Below, piece after piece: positions 34,709 through 42,907 of a stretch of DNA of 64,000 bases (position 1 is the first letter of the stretch; each line of letters starts with the position of its first letter). A program made the position numbers and the translations under genes. Under the pieces are notes generated by a model. The model was not told where the DNA came from. It worked only from the letters and a program-made list of their open reading frames with translations, and did not search any database. This DNA comes from CAWIUB01 sp963839995 (GTDB taxonomy: Bacteria > Actinomycetota > Actinomycetes > Mycobacteriales > Jatrophihabitantaceae). The stretch covers positions 62,001 to 126,000 of the forward strand of contig CAWIXH010000013.1 in the NCBI GenBank assembly GCA_963839995.1, written 5' to 3'.

Positions 34709-35568
34709 CCTCGGGCTTCGACAACACCACCAAGCAGCTCCTCGAGCGGCTCTTCGGCATGGCGACCGGCTACGTGCTCGACTTCAGCAGTTCGACCTTC
34801 GCGTCGTTCGTGGACACGGCGGTTGGGTTCGACCCGTACGAGCGGTACAACGGCTCGAAGGCGGTCATCTTGCGACAGATCTGGCTCCAGGAGCCGCCCT
34901 CCGTGGTCGCCAAGCTCAACCTCGACCTACTCGAACGCTGGCGTATCAACAAGCTGGCGAACGAGGAAGCCATCACGACCTTCGAACAGGAGGCGCACGA
35001 CAGGCTGGTCGCACTCTTCAACTCAGCGCAGCCGGACCGGCCGAGCCCCGAGACGCTGGCCTTCCTCGAGAGGGACTTCGGTGATGTCGACGTCGCCGCG
35101 CTGCCGAGCGAGATGACCTCCCAGCAGATCGTTCAGGCCCGTCTCGACGAGATCGAACGATGCCTGAGCGCCGAGGCTCCCCTCGCAGTGATCTTCCTCG
35201 TCGGAAGCACGCTCGAGGGTCTCCTGATGGAGCTCGCGCTCGCCCACGCACCCACTTACACAGCGAGCGCTTCCGCACCGAACCACAAGGGATCGGCGAA
35301 GCCCATCGATACATGGACGCTCGCCGAACTGATCACAGTGTCCCGAGCCCTGGATGTCCTCGGTGAGGACGTGTCGAAGCACGCCGACCAGGTGCGGAAC
35401 TTCCGCAACTACATTCACCCGCGCCAGCAGCTCCGCGAGCGGTTCGAACCGCGGATGGAAACGGCACGCATCGCGCACCAGGTACTGGTTGCTGCCCTTG
35501 CCGATCTGCAGAGTCTCCACGAGCGGGGATCCACGGTCGTACCGAGCGGGTCGGCGGCACCATCGTGA
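34705..35568 (+). CDS. HEPN-domain protein with AbiJ-like N-terminal domain
   Basis: A 287-residue protein. The N-terminal part (about 8-80, LLERLFGMATGYVLDFSSST) resembles the small domain found at the start of AbiJ-type abortive-infection proteins. The C-terminal part (about 140-270) is helical and has RNFRNYIHPR, where Arg231 and His238 fit the HEPN R-x6-H catalytic pattern of RNase toxins. TTG at 34705 overlaps the hsdR remnant stop (TTGA) and AGGAG lies 7 nt upstream, deciding the start. Its 3' end overlaps the DUF6933 gene. The RNase and defence roles are inferred. Confidence 0.6.
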   Translation: MTSGFDNTTKQLLERLFGMATGYVLDFSSSTFASFVDTAVGFDPYERYNGSKAVILRQIWLQEPPSVVAKLNLDLLERWRINKLANEEAITTFEQEAHDRLVALFNSAQPDRPSPETLAFLERDFGDVDVAALPSEMTSQQIVQARLDEIERCLSAEAPLAVIFLVGSTLEGLLMELALAHAPTYTASASAPNHKGSAKPIDTWTLAELITVSRALDVLGEDVSKHADQVRNFRNYIHPRQQLRERFEPRMETARIAHQVLVAALADLQSLHERGSTVVPSGSAAPS

Positions 35569-36077
35569 TCTTGCGTTGCACAGCGAAGGCTCGGGCGCTG
35601 CTCGGCGTTCGACAGCTTGCCGACCCAGATCCCACCGCCGACGACTGGTACGTCAACCTTCTCTGGTTCGACCGCCGCAAGTGCCTGCTGCTGGCACACG
35701 CCGGCACGCTGTTCCCTGTCTTCGTCCCGGACGTGCGCAAGGCCGACCTGACTCCACTCGACCTGTGGCTGGGGAACGTGGTGCGGCGCGAGCTGGACGC
35801 CGAAGGCTTGCCCGGCCACGTGCTCGGCGATCTCTCCCCTCCGGTCGTACTGGCGAAGACGGCGAGCCGGCAGATGCTGGGATTCATGAACGAGATGGCC
35901 AGGATCGCCGAGTACGTGATCGCCGATGCCGGTGGGTTGGGCCGCTGCAACATCGAGGAGCTCAACCGCGAGCAACGGCGGATCCTGCACAACCGAGACG
36001 GCGACTACGCCCGGCCGATCGAGCTGGCTACCGCGCGGCTCCGACAGCGCGGATCCAACAACTCGCGTCAGGCGTGA
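35565..36077 (+). CDS. DUF6933-like protein
   Basis: A 170-residue protein starting MILRCTAKARALLGV, with WYVNLLWFDRRKCLLLAHAG and LFPVFVPDVRK, the recurring pattern of the DUF6933 family as I recall it. No catalytic motif or membrane segment is evident. GTG at 35565 overlaps the HEPN gene stop as GTGA, so the two are translated together. It may be the partner or antitoxin of the HEPN protein, which is speculation. Confidence 0.55.
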   Translation: MILRCTAKARALLGVRQLADPDPTADDWYVNLLWFDRRKCLLLAHAGTLFPVFVPDVRKADLTPLDLWLGNVVRRELDAEGLPGHVLGDLSPPVVLAKTASRQMLGFMNEMARIAEYVIADAGGLGRCNIEELNREQRRILHNRDGDYARPIELATARLRQRGSNNSRQA

Positions 36078-36131
36078 ACTTCTGGACCACGGCTGTTGCT
36101 CCTCGACAACCCGAGGGGATATAAGTACGCG

Positions 36132-36156
36132 ATTAGTTGGCTCTGAGCCAACTAAT
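36132..36156 (+). promoter_or_regulatory. AbiEi operator: 12-bp inverted repeat around one base
   Basis: ATTAGTTGGCTC (36132-36143), T, GAGCCAACTAAT (36145-36156) is a perfect odd palindrome. It lies just upstream of the -10 box of abiEi and covers the -35 region. AbiEi antitoxins are known to bind inverted repeats upstream of their own genes, so this is the likely autoregulatory operator. Confidence 0.75.
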
Positions 36157-36160
36157 GACT

Positions 36161-36166
36161 TACTCT
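36161..36166 (+). promoter_or_regulatory. -10 box of abiEi (leaderless)
   Basis: TACTCT, 6 nt before the ATG at 36173. Together with the operator 5 nt upstream it makes a compact repressible leaderless promoter. Confidence 0.6.
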
Positions 36167-36172
36167 TGTGGC

Positions 36173-36817
36173 ATGCCCGACACAACGACAACGGCGGTAC
36201 CGCGAGAACTTGCCGCCGTGCCGCTACGAACGCTGCGCCCGCAGGACGCCGCGAGCGTCTACGCGCAGCCGCGTGGCGAGATGCGTCGTCTCGAGCGACG
36301 CGGCGTTCTCCACCGGCTGGCGCACGGCTACTACGTGGTCGTGCCGCAGGAGCACACCGGCACCGGGTGGATGCCCGCGCTCGAGGCTGCCGCAGCCGGC
36401 ATCGCCACCACGGACTTCGGGCCAGCCAACGCGATCCTGATGGGAGTGTCGGCGGCTCGGTTGCACGGTGCGATCCCGCGCGCGATCGGCACAGCCGTCG
36501 TCGCCGTGCCCGCACAGCGCAATGCGATCACACTGGCTGACCGGGCAGCGACCGTTCGGTTCGTCAAGCGCGACACTGCCCGGCTCGATGCCGAGCGAAT
36601 GAACACCGAGCTCGGCCCGACCCTGGTGACCACACCCGAGCAGACCGTCCTTGACCTGGCGCGCCGTCCCGATCTCGGCGGCGCGGAGGATCAGGTGCGC
36701 GATGCGGTCCGTATTTTGATCGCTCGCGCTGACGACGACCTGCTCGATGAACTCGCGACGATGCAGCGCGCACGCGCCTCGCTGCGCCGTGCGCGGGACT
36801 GGGCGCGCACGTCGTGA
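36173..36817 (+). CDS. abiEi: AbiEi-type antitoxin and repressor
   Basis: Antitoxin of a type IV toxin-antitoxin or abortive-infection system; represses its own promoter. The 214-residue protein starts with a winged-helix domain (about 20-65, RRLERRGVLHRLAHGYYVVV) and continues with the conserved core (GPANAILMGVSAARLHGAIP, TTPEQTVLDLARRPDLGG). ATG at 36173 fits the leaderless promoter; an upstream in-frame start at 36137 would lie within the operator. The 3' end overlaps the toxin remnant by 4 nt. The toxin is broken, so this is now probably an orphan. Confidence 0.82.
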   Translation: MPDTTTTAVPRELAAVPLRTLRPQDAASVYAQPRGEMRRLERRGVLHRLAHGYYVVVPQEHTGTGWMPALEAAAAGIATTDFGPANAILMGVSAARLHGAIPRAIGTAVVAVPAQRNAITLADRAATVRFVKRDTARLDAERMNTELGPTLVTTPEQTVLDLARRPDLGGAEDQVRDAVRILIARADDDLLDELATMQRARASLRRARDWARTS

Positions 36818-37410
36818 CCGGTTTCGGGCTCGCCGACAGTGAAGCGCGTGCGGTCGCTGACAGGTTCGGGGTAGCGACCGAGCAGGCGCTCGAACGCGCG
36901 CTACGCCGCAGCCACGGGCGGATTTCGTGGGCGCCAAGGCTGACCGCGGTACGCGACACCGACGCGGCCGTACTGCTCGCGAGCGACGGGCAATTGGCAG
37001 TCCGGATTCAACTGCTCGATCACCTCGGCTACCCGCCCTGGCCGGGCCGAGTTCCACCCGATCGAGCAGCGCTATGCCGACGCGGGCCCGGCGACCCTCC
37101 GTGTGCCGACGGCGCCCGCGTTCGCTGCGTGGAAGACGGTCGCCTGGCATGACCGAGGCGCTCCGCGCGATCTTTGGGACCTCTGGGCACTGCCGAACTC
37201 GGCGAGATCACTAAACAGGCGGCCGAGCTGTTCGTCGCCCACGGGCCGATCGGCAAGGCACCCCAGCCGTGGATGTTCATATCAGCACCGACCGAGGAGC
37301 GTTGGCAGGCCCAACTCGCCGGCCAAACCCGCCTGACAGTCGGCGCGGCCGAAGCCCTGCACGTGGTCGCAGACGCCTGGGCAAGCGCGAGCGCCGAGCT
37401 CACCTCTTGA
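36814..37410 (+). pseudogene. abiEii: AbiEii nucleotidyltransferase toxin, decayed
   Basis: Starts by GTGA overlap with abiEi and opens as MTGFGLADSEARAVADRFGV, but jumps from about residue 21 directly into RRSHGRISWAPRLTAVRDTD, so the catalytic nucleotidyltransferase core (GG-S/T and D-x-D) is deleted. Two further frameshifts follow: near 37045 (into HPIEQRYADAGPATLRV... AWHDRGAPRDLWDLWAL) and near 37190 (into AELGEITKQAAELFVAHGPI ... AEALHVVADAWASA). All pieces are in order, so it is one dead gene. Confidence 0.75.
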
Positions 37411-37519
37411 CGCCGTTCGAAAACGAAGTGGATCAAGGCGCAGAGGCCGAATCGAACAGCGATCTTGGACGGGTTGATCTTCGCCCGGTGAGTGTTCGAT
37501 TATCGCCCATCCTCGTGCG

Positions 37520-38284
37520 TCAGCTGCGCAGCACGGCAAGCGTCAGCGCTCGGATCTCGGCCTGCTCGGCGCGATCCGTCGTCGCGGCGCGGACGCCGCC
37601 ACCTGCCGGTCGGGCGAAGTCGGCGCGGAGGATGGCCGCGGCGTCGCCCTGAACGCCGGAGTCGCGCCACTCGACGGGTTCCGGAATGCGCTGACGGTGC
37701 GCGCGCAGCAGTCGCCAGACATCGACGGCGTCCTTCGCCGCCAGTCGGCTCGACCAGCCGAGCGCCTTCAAACACAGCGCCGAGTTGTTCTCGGGAATGA
37801 CGGCCGGAAATGACACCGCGGTGCCATCGAGCATTGTCACGGTGAGGTCGATCTGCTCGCCGGGACGAGCGAGCGCGAAGGCCAAGCCGGGAATCTCGTC
37901 GAGCACGATGTCGCCGTGCTGCTGGTTCGGAACGAGGCGCCGCCCCCATGCCGGGGCGAGCACGTCGATGACGAGACGCAGGCCGTCGTCCGTCCTCCGG
38001 ATGAATCGGTTGGACGCGCCTGGTCTCGTGTATCCGAGCGCCTCGAGCCCGGGGACCAGCGCCGGATTGCGGGCCGACGCCGCCGCGACACCCATGTCGG
38101 CGTCCTGCGTGATCCTGACGACCGGCTCCGGTACGTCGGCAAGAGCGACGTGCAGGCGGACCATCTGCCCGCCGACGAGTCGGTACTCGATGCCTACCTC
38201 GTCGGCAACAGCGGCGAGATCGCGCATCGCCAGGAAGCCGGCCTCCTCGGCCTGAGATGACGCGCTGAGCCGAAGGGCGGTCAC
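37520..38284 (-). CDS. Nucleotidyltransferase-fold toxin of a wHTH-NTase module
   Basis: A 254-residue protein with the polymerase-beta-like nucleotidyltransferase signature: VGGQ (Gly38-Gly39) and TQDADMGV (Asp61 and Asp63), the metal ligands. Later segments are FALARPGEQIDLTVTMLDG and LCLKALGWSSRLAAKDAVDV, the pattern seen in AbiEii-like proteins. GTG at 38284 overlaps the upstream regulator stop (GTGA). The frame is intact. AbiEii/MenA-class enzymes can add nucleotides to tRNA; that activity here is predicted only. It converges with the dead AbiEii gene. Confidence 0.68.
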   Translation of the reverse strand: MTALRLSASSQAEEAGFLAMRDLAAVADEVGIEYRLVGGQMVRLHVALADVPEPVVRITQDADMGVAAASARNPALVPGLEALGYTRPGASNRFIRRTDDGLRLVIDVLAPAWGRRLVPNQQHGDIVLDEIPGLAFALARPGEQIDLTVTMLDGTAVSFPAVIPENNSALCLKALGWSSRLAAKDAVDVWRLLRAHRQRIPEPVEWRDSGVQGDAAAILRADFARPAGGGVRAATTDRAEQAEIRALTLAVLRS

Positions 38285-39258
38285 AGCACCGCGCCTGACT
38301 CGATCATCCAGGTACGCCAGGCTTCCAGCGCTTCGCCGGCATCTGGGCCGGGGCTGCGCGACAGGTCGTAAAGCACTTGGAACGCGTTGGCTCTCGCGAC
38401 GTCGCCGTGGCCGCGCATCTCGATCAGAACCGGAGTCTTCGAGATCGGCCACGCTCCCGGGTCGTCGGGCAGCACGACGGTCAACCTCGACGCCGAGGCA
38501 TCGCTCGGCGTCAAGCCGATGGCGGAGAAGTCGGCACCGCGCTGCGCGTACAGCGTGGCCCGGCGCGGAGTTCGCCACGGCGCAACGAGGTCGGCAGCGA
38601 CATCGCCGGAGACGACCGGGCTCGCGCGCTCGCGGTCGAGCGCCACGTAAGCGCGGTAGGCCTGCTCGTTGATCGGGTCGACCCCGAACCAGTGAGTCTC
38701 GATGCCGCCCGGTCCCCGGTAATGCGCCAGCCACCAGGAGACCGCACCGGCACGATCCGTCACCTGCCAACCGTGCTCGCCGCGCGCCACCAGGTCTCGC
38801 TCGGCGAGCCGGTTGAGCGCCTTCGAGACCGCGGCCTGACCGACGTGGGCGAACTCGGCGATCTCGTCCTGTCGTGCTCCGTTCTCCAGCGCAAACAGCA
38901 CGCGCATGACGGAGAAGACGCCTCGACCGGGTCGGCCGCGGGGTCGCGTCGCTGCCTGCGGAGTGTCAGTTGAGCCCAACTCCACACTCCGCCTGGCAAG
39001 TCGAAGCCTTCCGATTCCGTCGTCGGTGACGACAGACCACCCCTGCGTCCATGCACGCTCGAGCGCGTCGCTTGTGATGCTGTGCGCCACGAGCAATGCT
39101 CGGCGATCGGGCGCGGGTTTGATGTCGTGGGTCCGAGCCATGCGTGGGATGGTCAGGACGAAGAAGATCGCCGACTGGTTGTCGTCGGTCAGTCGCACAT
39201 GCTCACTGTCGACGGGCACCACCGCGATGCCGTTGTCCTCGAGCGTCGTGACCCACAT
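38281..39258 (-). CDS. Winged-helix AbiEi-like regulator/antitoxin of the NTase module
   Basis: A 325-residue protein: an N-terminal domain of about 100 residues, a winged helix-turn-helix (about 108-160, QDEIAEFAHVGQAAVSKALN then RLAERDLVARGEHGWQVTDR) and a C-terminal domain with SGDVAADLVAPWRTPRRATL and a closing LYDLSRSPGPDAGEALEAWR, as in AbiEi-like antitoxins. ATG at 39258 is preferred: TACACT lies 6 nt upstream. A TTG at 39276 is also in frame. It precedes the NTase with a 4-nt overlap, antitoxin first as in abiE. Confidence 0.68.
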   Translation of the reverse strand: MWVTTLEDNGIAVVPVDSEHVRLTDDNQSAIFFVLTIPRMARTHDIKPAPDRRALLVAHSITSDALERAWTQGWSVVTDDGIGRLRLARRSVELGSTDTPQAATRPRGRPGRGVFSVMRVLFALENGARQDEIAEFAHVGQAAVSKALNRLAERDLVARGEHGWQVTDRAGAVSWWLAHYRGPGGIETHWFGVDPINEQAYRAYVALDRERASPVVSGDVAADLVAPWRTPRRATLYAQRGADFSAIGLTPSDASASRLTVVLPDDPGAWPISKTPVLIEMRGHGDVARANAFQVLYDLSRSPGPDAGEALEAWRTWMIESGAVL

Positions 39259-39264
39259 GAGACC

Positions 39265-39305
39265 AGTGTATTCCAAATAGCGAGCGAAGGTCGTGATTTG
39301 GAATA
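39265..39305 (-). promoter_or_regulatory. Leaderless promoter and operator of the wHTH-NTase module
   Basis: TACACT (39270-39265, minus strand) is a -10 box 6 nt before the ATG. Two perfect 10-bp half-sites, TATTCCAAAT (39269-39278) and ATTTGGAATA (39296-39305), are separated by 17 nt. The proximal one overlaps the -10 box and the distal one covers the -35 region, as expected for autorepression by the wHTH protein. Confidence 0.68.
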
Positions 39306-39425
39306 TCCCCCGACCGTGAGATCAGCGCGGATCATTCCACGAGCTGGTGAAGACCGATTAAGCACGCACCGAAGGCGCCGCCCCGGCCAGCACTGCCTCG
39401 GGCAGCTTATTGGTGCCCATGTACG

Positions 39426-40513
39426 TCAGCGGCGGATGTCGCCTTCGCCGCCGCTTTTGGATGACAGTGAGCCGTTGGCGAGCACGAACCCGGCCGTCCC
39501 GCGAGGGGACAGGTGGTAGACGAAGTGCTGAACCCAGGCGAAGTTGGCGTTGCTCTGTGGCGGCACGCCGAAGGTCCAGCGCGGGTCGTCGCGAGCTTGG
39601 GGTCCCACCAGTTCGACACGTTGAACGGCGGGTTGGCGAGCACGAAGTCGGCGCGCAGGTCCGGGTGTAGGTCGGAGCCGAAGGAGTCGGCCGAGCGTTC
39701 GCCCAGGTCGGCCTCGATGCCGCGCAGCGCGAGGTTCATCTTGGCCAGCTTCCACGTGGTGTCGGTGAACTCCTGGCCGTAGATCGCGACGTCGGTGCGC
39801 TTGCCGCCGTGCGCCTTCACGAACTCCGCCGACTGGACGAACATCCCGCCCGAGCCGCAGCACGGGTCGTAGACCCGTCCCTCGAAGGGCTCGAGCAGCT
39901 CGACGAGCGTGCGCACCACCGAACGCGGCGTGTAGAAGGCGCCGGCGTCCTTGCCGGTCTCCTTCCCGGCGAACTGGCCGAGGAAGTACTCGTAGACCCG
40001 GCCAAGCACGTCATCGCTGCCGTGGTCGTCGGTTTCGGTGAAGCCGATCGAGCCGATCAGGTCGATCAGCTGCCCGAGCCGTCCTTTGTCGAGACCTTCG
40101 CGGCCGTAGTTGCGCGGCAGCACGCCCCGGATGACCGGGTTCTCCTTCTCGATCAGGTCCATCGCGGTGTCGAGGACCTGCCCGATGCTCGGCAGCTTGG
40201 CGCGCGCCTGGATCGTGTCCCACCGCGCGTCGGCCGGCACCCAGAACACGTTGTGCCCGGCGTACTCGTCGCGGTCCTCCAGGAACTGCGCTCGCCGTTC
40301 CTTCGCGATGCCGTCGGCCGCGAGCTCGGCTTCGATCGCCGCGCGGCGCTCGGTGAACCGGTCGGAGATGTACTTCAAGAACACCAGGCCGAGCACGACG
40401 TGCTTGTACTCGCTCGGCTCCTGGTTGCCGCGCAATGCGTCGGCGGCATCCCACAGCCGCTGCTCCAGCGTCTTGGCCGGCTTCGCTGCCTGCTTTCGCG
40501 GACGACCGGCCAC
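39426..40513 (-). pseudogene. hsdM: Type I modification subunit HsdM, frameshifted and truncated
   Basis: N6-adenine methyltransferase of a type I system. The first frame has the N-terminal helical domain (LEQRLWDAADALRGNQEPSE), the SAM region FYTPRSVVRTLVELLEPFEG with YDPCCGSGGMFVQS, and catalytic NPPF. Near 39592 one base is missing and reading shifts to DDPRWTFGVPPQSNANFAWV ... SGGEGDIRR, then TGA at 39426. About 100 or more C-terminal residues, and hsdS, are missing. It faces the opposite way to the hsdR remnant. Confidence 0.82.
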
Positions 40514-40920
40514 GAACGCACCTCTCCCTCGGCCGCGCTGGGCGGGCGGCCGTGACGATCAGTTCGGCGACGTCGCGGCTTCGGGTATGCGAGGGTGGGC
40601 ATCGTCGTTGCGCGCCGAGGGCTCCGTCCCCCTTAGCCTGACCGCGCTCGACATTCCGTATACCTCGGCGAATCAGGCTCGCGCGGAGCAAACGGCCGTC
40701 AACTGCGTGAAGCGCTCAGCCTGGATCCCTCGTCGGCCTGACTGCTCCGCGCAACACTTCACGCGATGTCGCTGGTCGGTGCAGGCCTGGATCACTCTTG
40801 CTGCCAGTCATTATGGACGATCCAGCGGCCGGGCCGCATCCATCCGCGCCCTAACGGCTGGCCGGTGACCTGAACTTCAGACGAAGCACCCCGTCCGGCC
40901 GTCTGCGAGGATTCCTCGTT
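40514..40920. other. 407-nt stretch without a recognisable gene
   Basis: Lies between the hsdM start and a small membrane ORF on the other strand. No supported reading frame, repeat or RNA is seen. It probably holds the former hsd promoter region (an AT-richer patch near 40655-40668) and deletion scar sequence. Confidence 0.5.
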
Positions 40921-41430
40921 GTGGCGGCTGCGTTCCTGATCATCGGGCTCATCCTCGTCGTCTTCCGCCGTCCCGTGGCCACGTCGATAAGCGATGCGAA
41001 CCCCTTCACATCGGTATGGCCGCAAGACGTCGCGCGGCGCAACATGCGGTTCGGCCTCGTGTTGGTCGGCACGGCTCTGTCGGCAATGGGCATCGTCGCC
41101 ACGGGGATGTCCTCTGGCGCGAAGCTGTGGGCGCTGGTCGCCCTCGCCGCAGTCATCGCGTTGATCTTGTCGACATCCTGGCGTCGTGCTCGCCCTGCTC
41201 TACCTGTTCCCGATCATCGCCGGCGTTGTCACGGACCCGCACTGGCAGCGGCACCTGCAACAGGTCGGCCCGATGCCCGCCGGCCTCGCCATCCAGGCCA
41301 CCACCGACCTGCACAACGTGCCCGTCAGCCCCTGGGCCGGCCTCGGCGTGCTAGCCGCCTGGGCTGGCGTGGGCATGCTCGCCGGCGCGTTGACGCTGCA
41401 GGCGCGCGACGCATGAACCGCACGGCCTAA
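40921..41430 (+). CDS. Small membrane ORF fused out of frame to an ABC permease tail
   Basis: The first 90 or so residues form a small membrane protein: helix at about 2-15, a polar stretch, helices at about 44-62 and 68-83. From about 41183 the same frame turns Arg/Pro/Gly rich and reads over the ABC permease remnant in a wrong frame, so the true gene is likely shortened or fused by a deletion. Family not recognised. GTG at 40921 is the assumed start. Confidence 0.35.
   Translation: MAAAFLIIGLILVVFRRPVATSISDANPFTSVWPQDVARRNMRFGLVLVGTALSAMGIVATGMSSGAKLWALVALAAVIALILSTSWRRARPALPVPDHRRRCHGPALAAAPATGRPDARRPRHPGHHRPAQRARQPLGRPRRASRLGWRGHARRRVDAAGARRMNRTA
41186..41416 (+). pseudogene. C-terminal remnant of an ABC-2 type permease
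   Basis: The 76 residues LLYLFPIIAGVVTDPHWQRH ... QQVGPMPAGLAIQATTDLHN ... SPWAGLGVLAAWAGVGMLAG and a final ARDA match the end of actinobacterial ABC-2 permeases, with the last two membrane helices. The N-terminal two thirds are absent. A terminator-like hairpin follows directly. Confidence 0.6.
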
Positions 41431-41436
41431 CCGTGC
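41420..41436 (+). terminator. Hairpin after the permease remnant
   Basis: GCACGG, loop CCTAA, CCGTGC: perfect 6-bp stem starting 4 nt after the stop region. Confidence 0.45.
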
Positions 41437-41558
41437 CGGTGATCATCAACTGTTAGCGCGAGGATCCGGTATCGGGCTGCGGTGCCGTGACACACTACAC
41501 GGCTGTCCGTGGTCGCGCATAACGTGGGTGCACGCAGAACCCAAGGCCAAGGAGCGTC

Positions 41559-42110
41559 ATGACTACCCTGACCGACCGCCCCAACACCGCGCTACTCGTC
41601 ATCGACGTCCAGAACGACATCATGGCTGGCACGCACAACCGTGACGGTGTCATCGCCAATGTCGCCTTGCTGGTGGACAAGGCCAGAGCTGAGAATGTGC
41701 CCGTCGTCTGGGTGCAGCACTCCTCCGACGACATGCCCATTGGTAGCGACGGCTGGCTCTACGTTCCCGAGCTCACGCAGGACAGGTCTGAGCCGGTAGT
41801 CGACAAGCGGTACGGCGACTCCTTCGAGGACACCGACCTGGAGGCCGTGCTTGCACAGCGCAAGGTCGGGCGCCTGATCGTCACCGGGGCGCAGACCGAC
41901 GAATGTATCCGGTCCACACTCCACGGAGCGATCGTCCGAGGCTACGACGCGACGCTTGTCAGCGATGCCCACACCACCGAAGACCTCAGCCAGTGGGGGG
42001 CCCCCACACCCGACAAGGTCATCGACCACACGAACCTCTACTGGCAGCACCACACCGCTCCCGGACGACACGCAGGGACGGTGAACACCGCTTCCGTCAA
42101 CTTCGGCTAA
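41559..42110 (+). CDS. Isochorismatase-family cysteine hydrolase
   Basis: A 183-residue alpha/beta hydrolase with the catalytic triad of the family: Asp16 (LLVIDVQND), Lys83 (VVDKRYGDSF) and Cys116 (VTGAQTDECIRST). Members hydrolyse amides such as nicotinamide, or vinyl ethers; the substrate here is unknown. ATG at 41559 has AAGGAG 5 nt upstream. It stands alone, with a weak hairpin (AACGTCGC with GCGGCGTT) after the stop. Confidence 0.88.
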   Translation: MTTLTDRPNTALLVIDVQNDIMAGTHNRDGVIANVALLVDKARAENVPVVWVQHSSDDMPIGSDGWLYVPELTQDRSEPVVDKRYGDSFEDTDLEAVLAQRKVGRLIVTGAQTDECIRSTLHGAIVRGYDATLVSDAHTTEDLSQWGAPTPDKVIDHTNLYWQHHTAPGRHAGTVNTASVNFG

Positions 42111-42313
42111 GACCAGGCACCAAACGTCGCAACTTGCGGCGTTTCGTCGACCGCTCAGGGGGCAGCAGATCGGCGTCCCCAGCTCGAACTCGAATGGCAC
42201 CCCGAGGGTGTCGGCGCCCCCTGGGTCGCGGCGCGCTCGCTGACCCCGAATGCTCACTCCGTGGTCCAAAGCGGGGCAGCACTGCCGGGGTTGAACACGC
42301 CGCGGACAGGTGG

Positions 42314-42907
42314 TCAACGCGGTAAGAGCTCTGGATCGGTGAGGTAGCGCTGCAGGGTGGGTCCGACGGCTGCCGCAATGGTGTCGATGTCCGCGCTTGC
42401 CAGCGGTTCGAGGCCGAGCCCGTAGCGGCCCAGCGCGAGACCGATTAGGTGGGTGCCGGTGAGCTCGGCGCGCAGTTGCGCGTGCGGGAGCGCCAGGTGG
42501 GTGGAGATCGGCAGCATGGCCTCCCGGGTGACGACGCCGCGCAGGATGGCGGCTGCGGCGGGGTGCGTCAGCGCGGTGCGGATGAGGGCGAGCATGTGGT
42601 CACGGACGGTCGGTGACTCCCACAGGCCGAGAAACGCGCGGATGAGGGCGTCCCCGACGCGGTCCGGGTCAGTGAACGCCGAGGCGAGGAGCGGGCCGGC
42701 GGCGCCGGGTAGTCGGACGGCGGCGGTGAGCAGGTCGTCCTTGGTGCCGTAGTAGTGGTGGACCAAGGCTGCGTCGACTCCGGCGCGTCGCGCGATGGCA
42801 CGGATGCTGGCCCTGTCGTAGCCCACCTCGGCGAACAGCGATCTGGCCGCGGTGAGGATCGCCGTCCGTGTGCCGGAGTCTCCCGGCGGGCGGCCGGGAC
42901 GTGTCAC
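42314..42907 (-). CDS. TetR-family repressor
   Basis: A 197-residue regulator with the N-terminal helix-turn-helix (about 17-60, TAARSLFAEVGYDRASIRAI and ARRAGVDAALVHHYYGTKDD) and a TetR C-terminal ligand domain. GTG at 42907 overlaps the ATPase gene stop (GTGA). It is the last gene of the exporter operon and likely represses it, by analogy with the TetR-type regulator next to E. coli ybhFSR. Confidence 0.88.
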   Translation of the reverse strand: MTRPGRPPGDSGTRTAILTAARSLFAEVGYDRASIRAIARRAGVDAALVHHYYGTKDDLLTAAVRLPGAAGPLLASAFTDPDRVGDALIRAFLGLWESPTVRDHMLALIRTALTHPAAAAILRGVVTREAMLPISTHLALPHAQLRAELTGTHLIGLALGRYGLGLEPLASADIDTIAAAVGPTLQRYLTDPELLPR

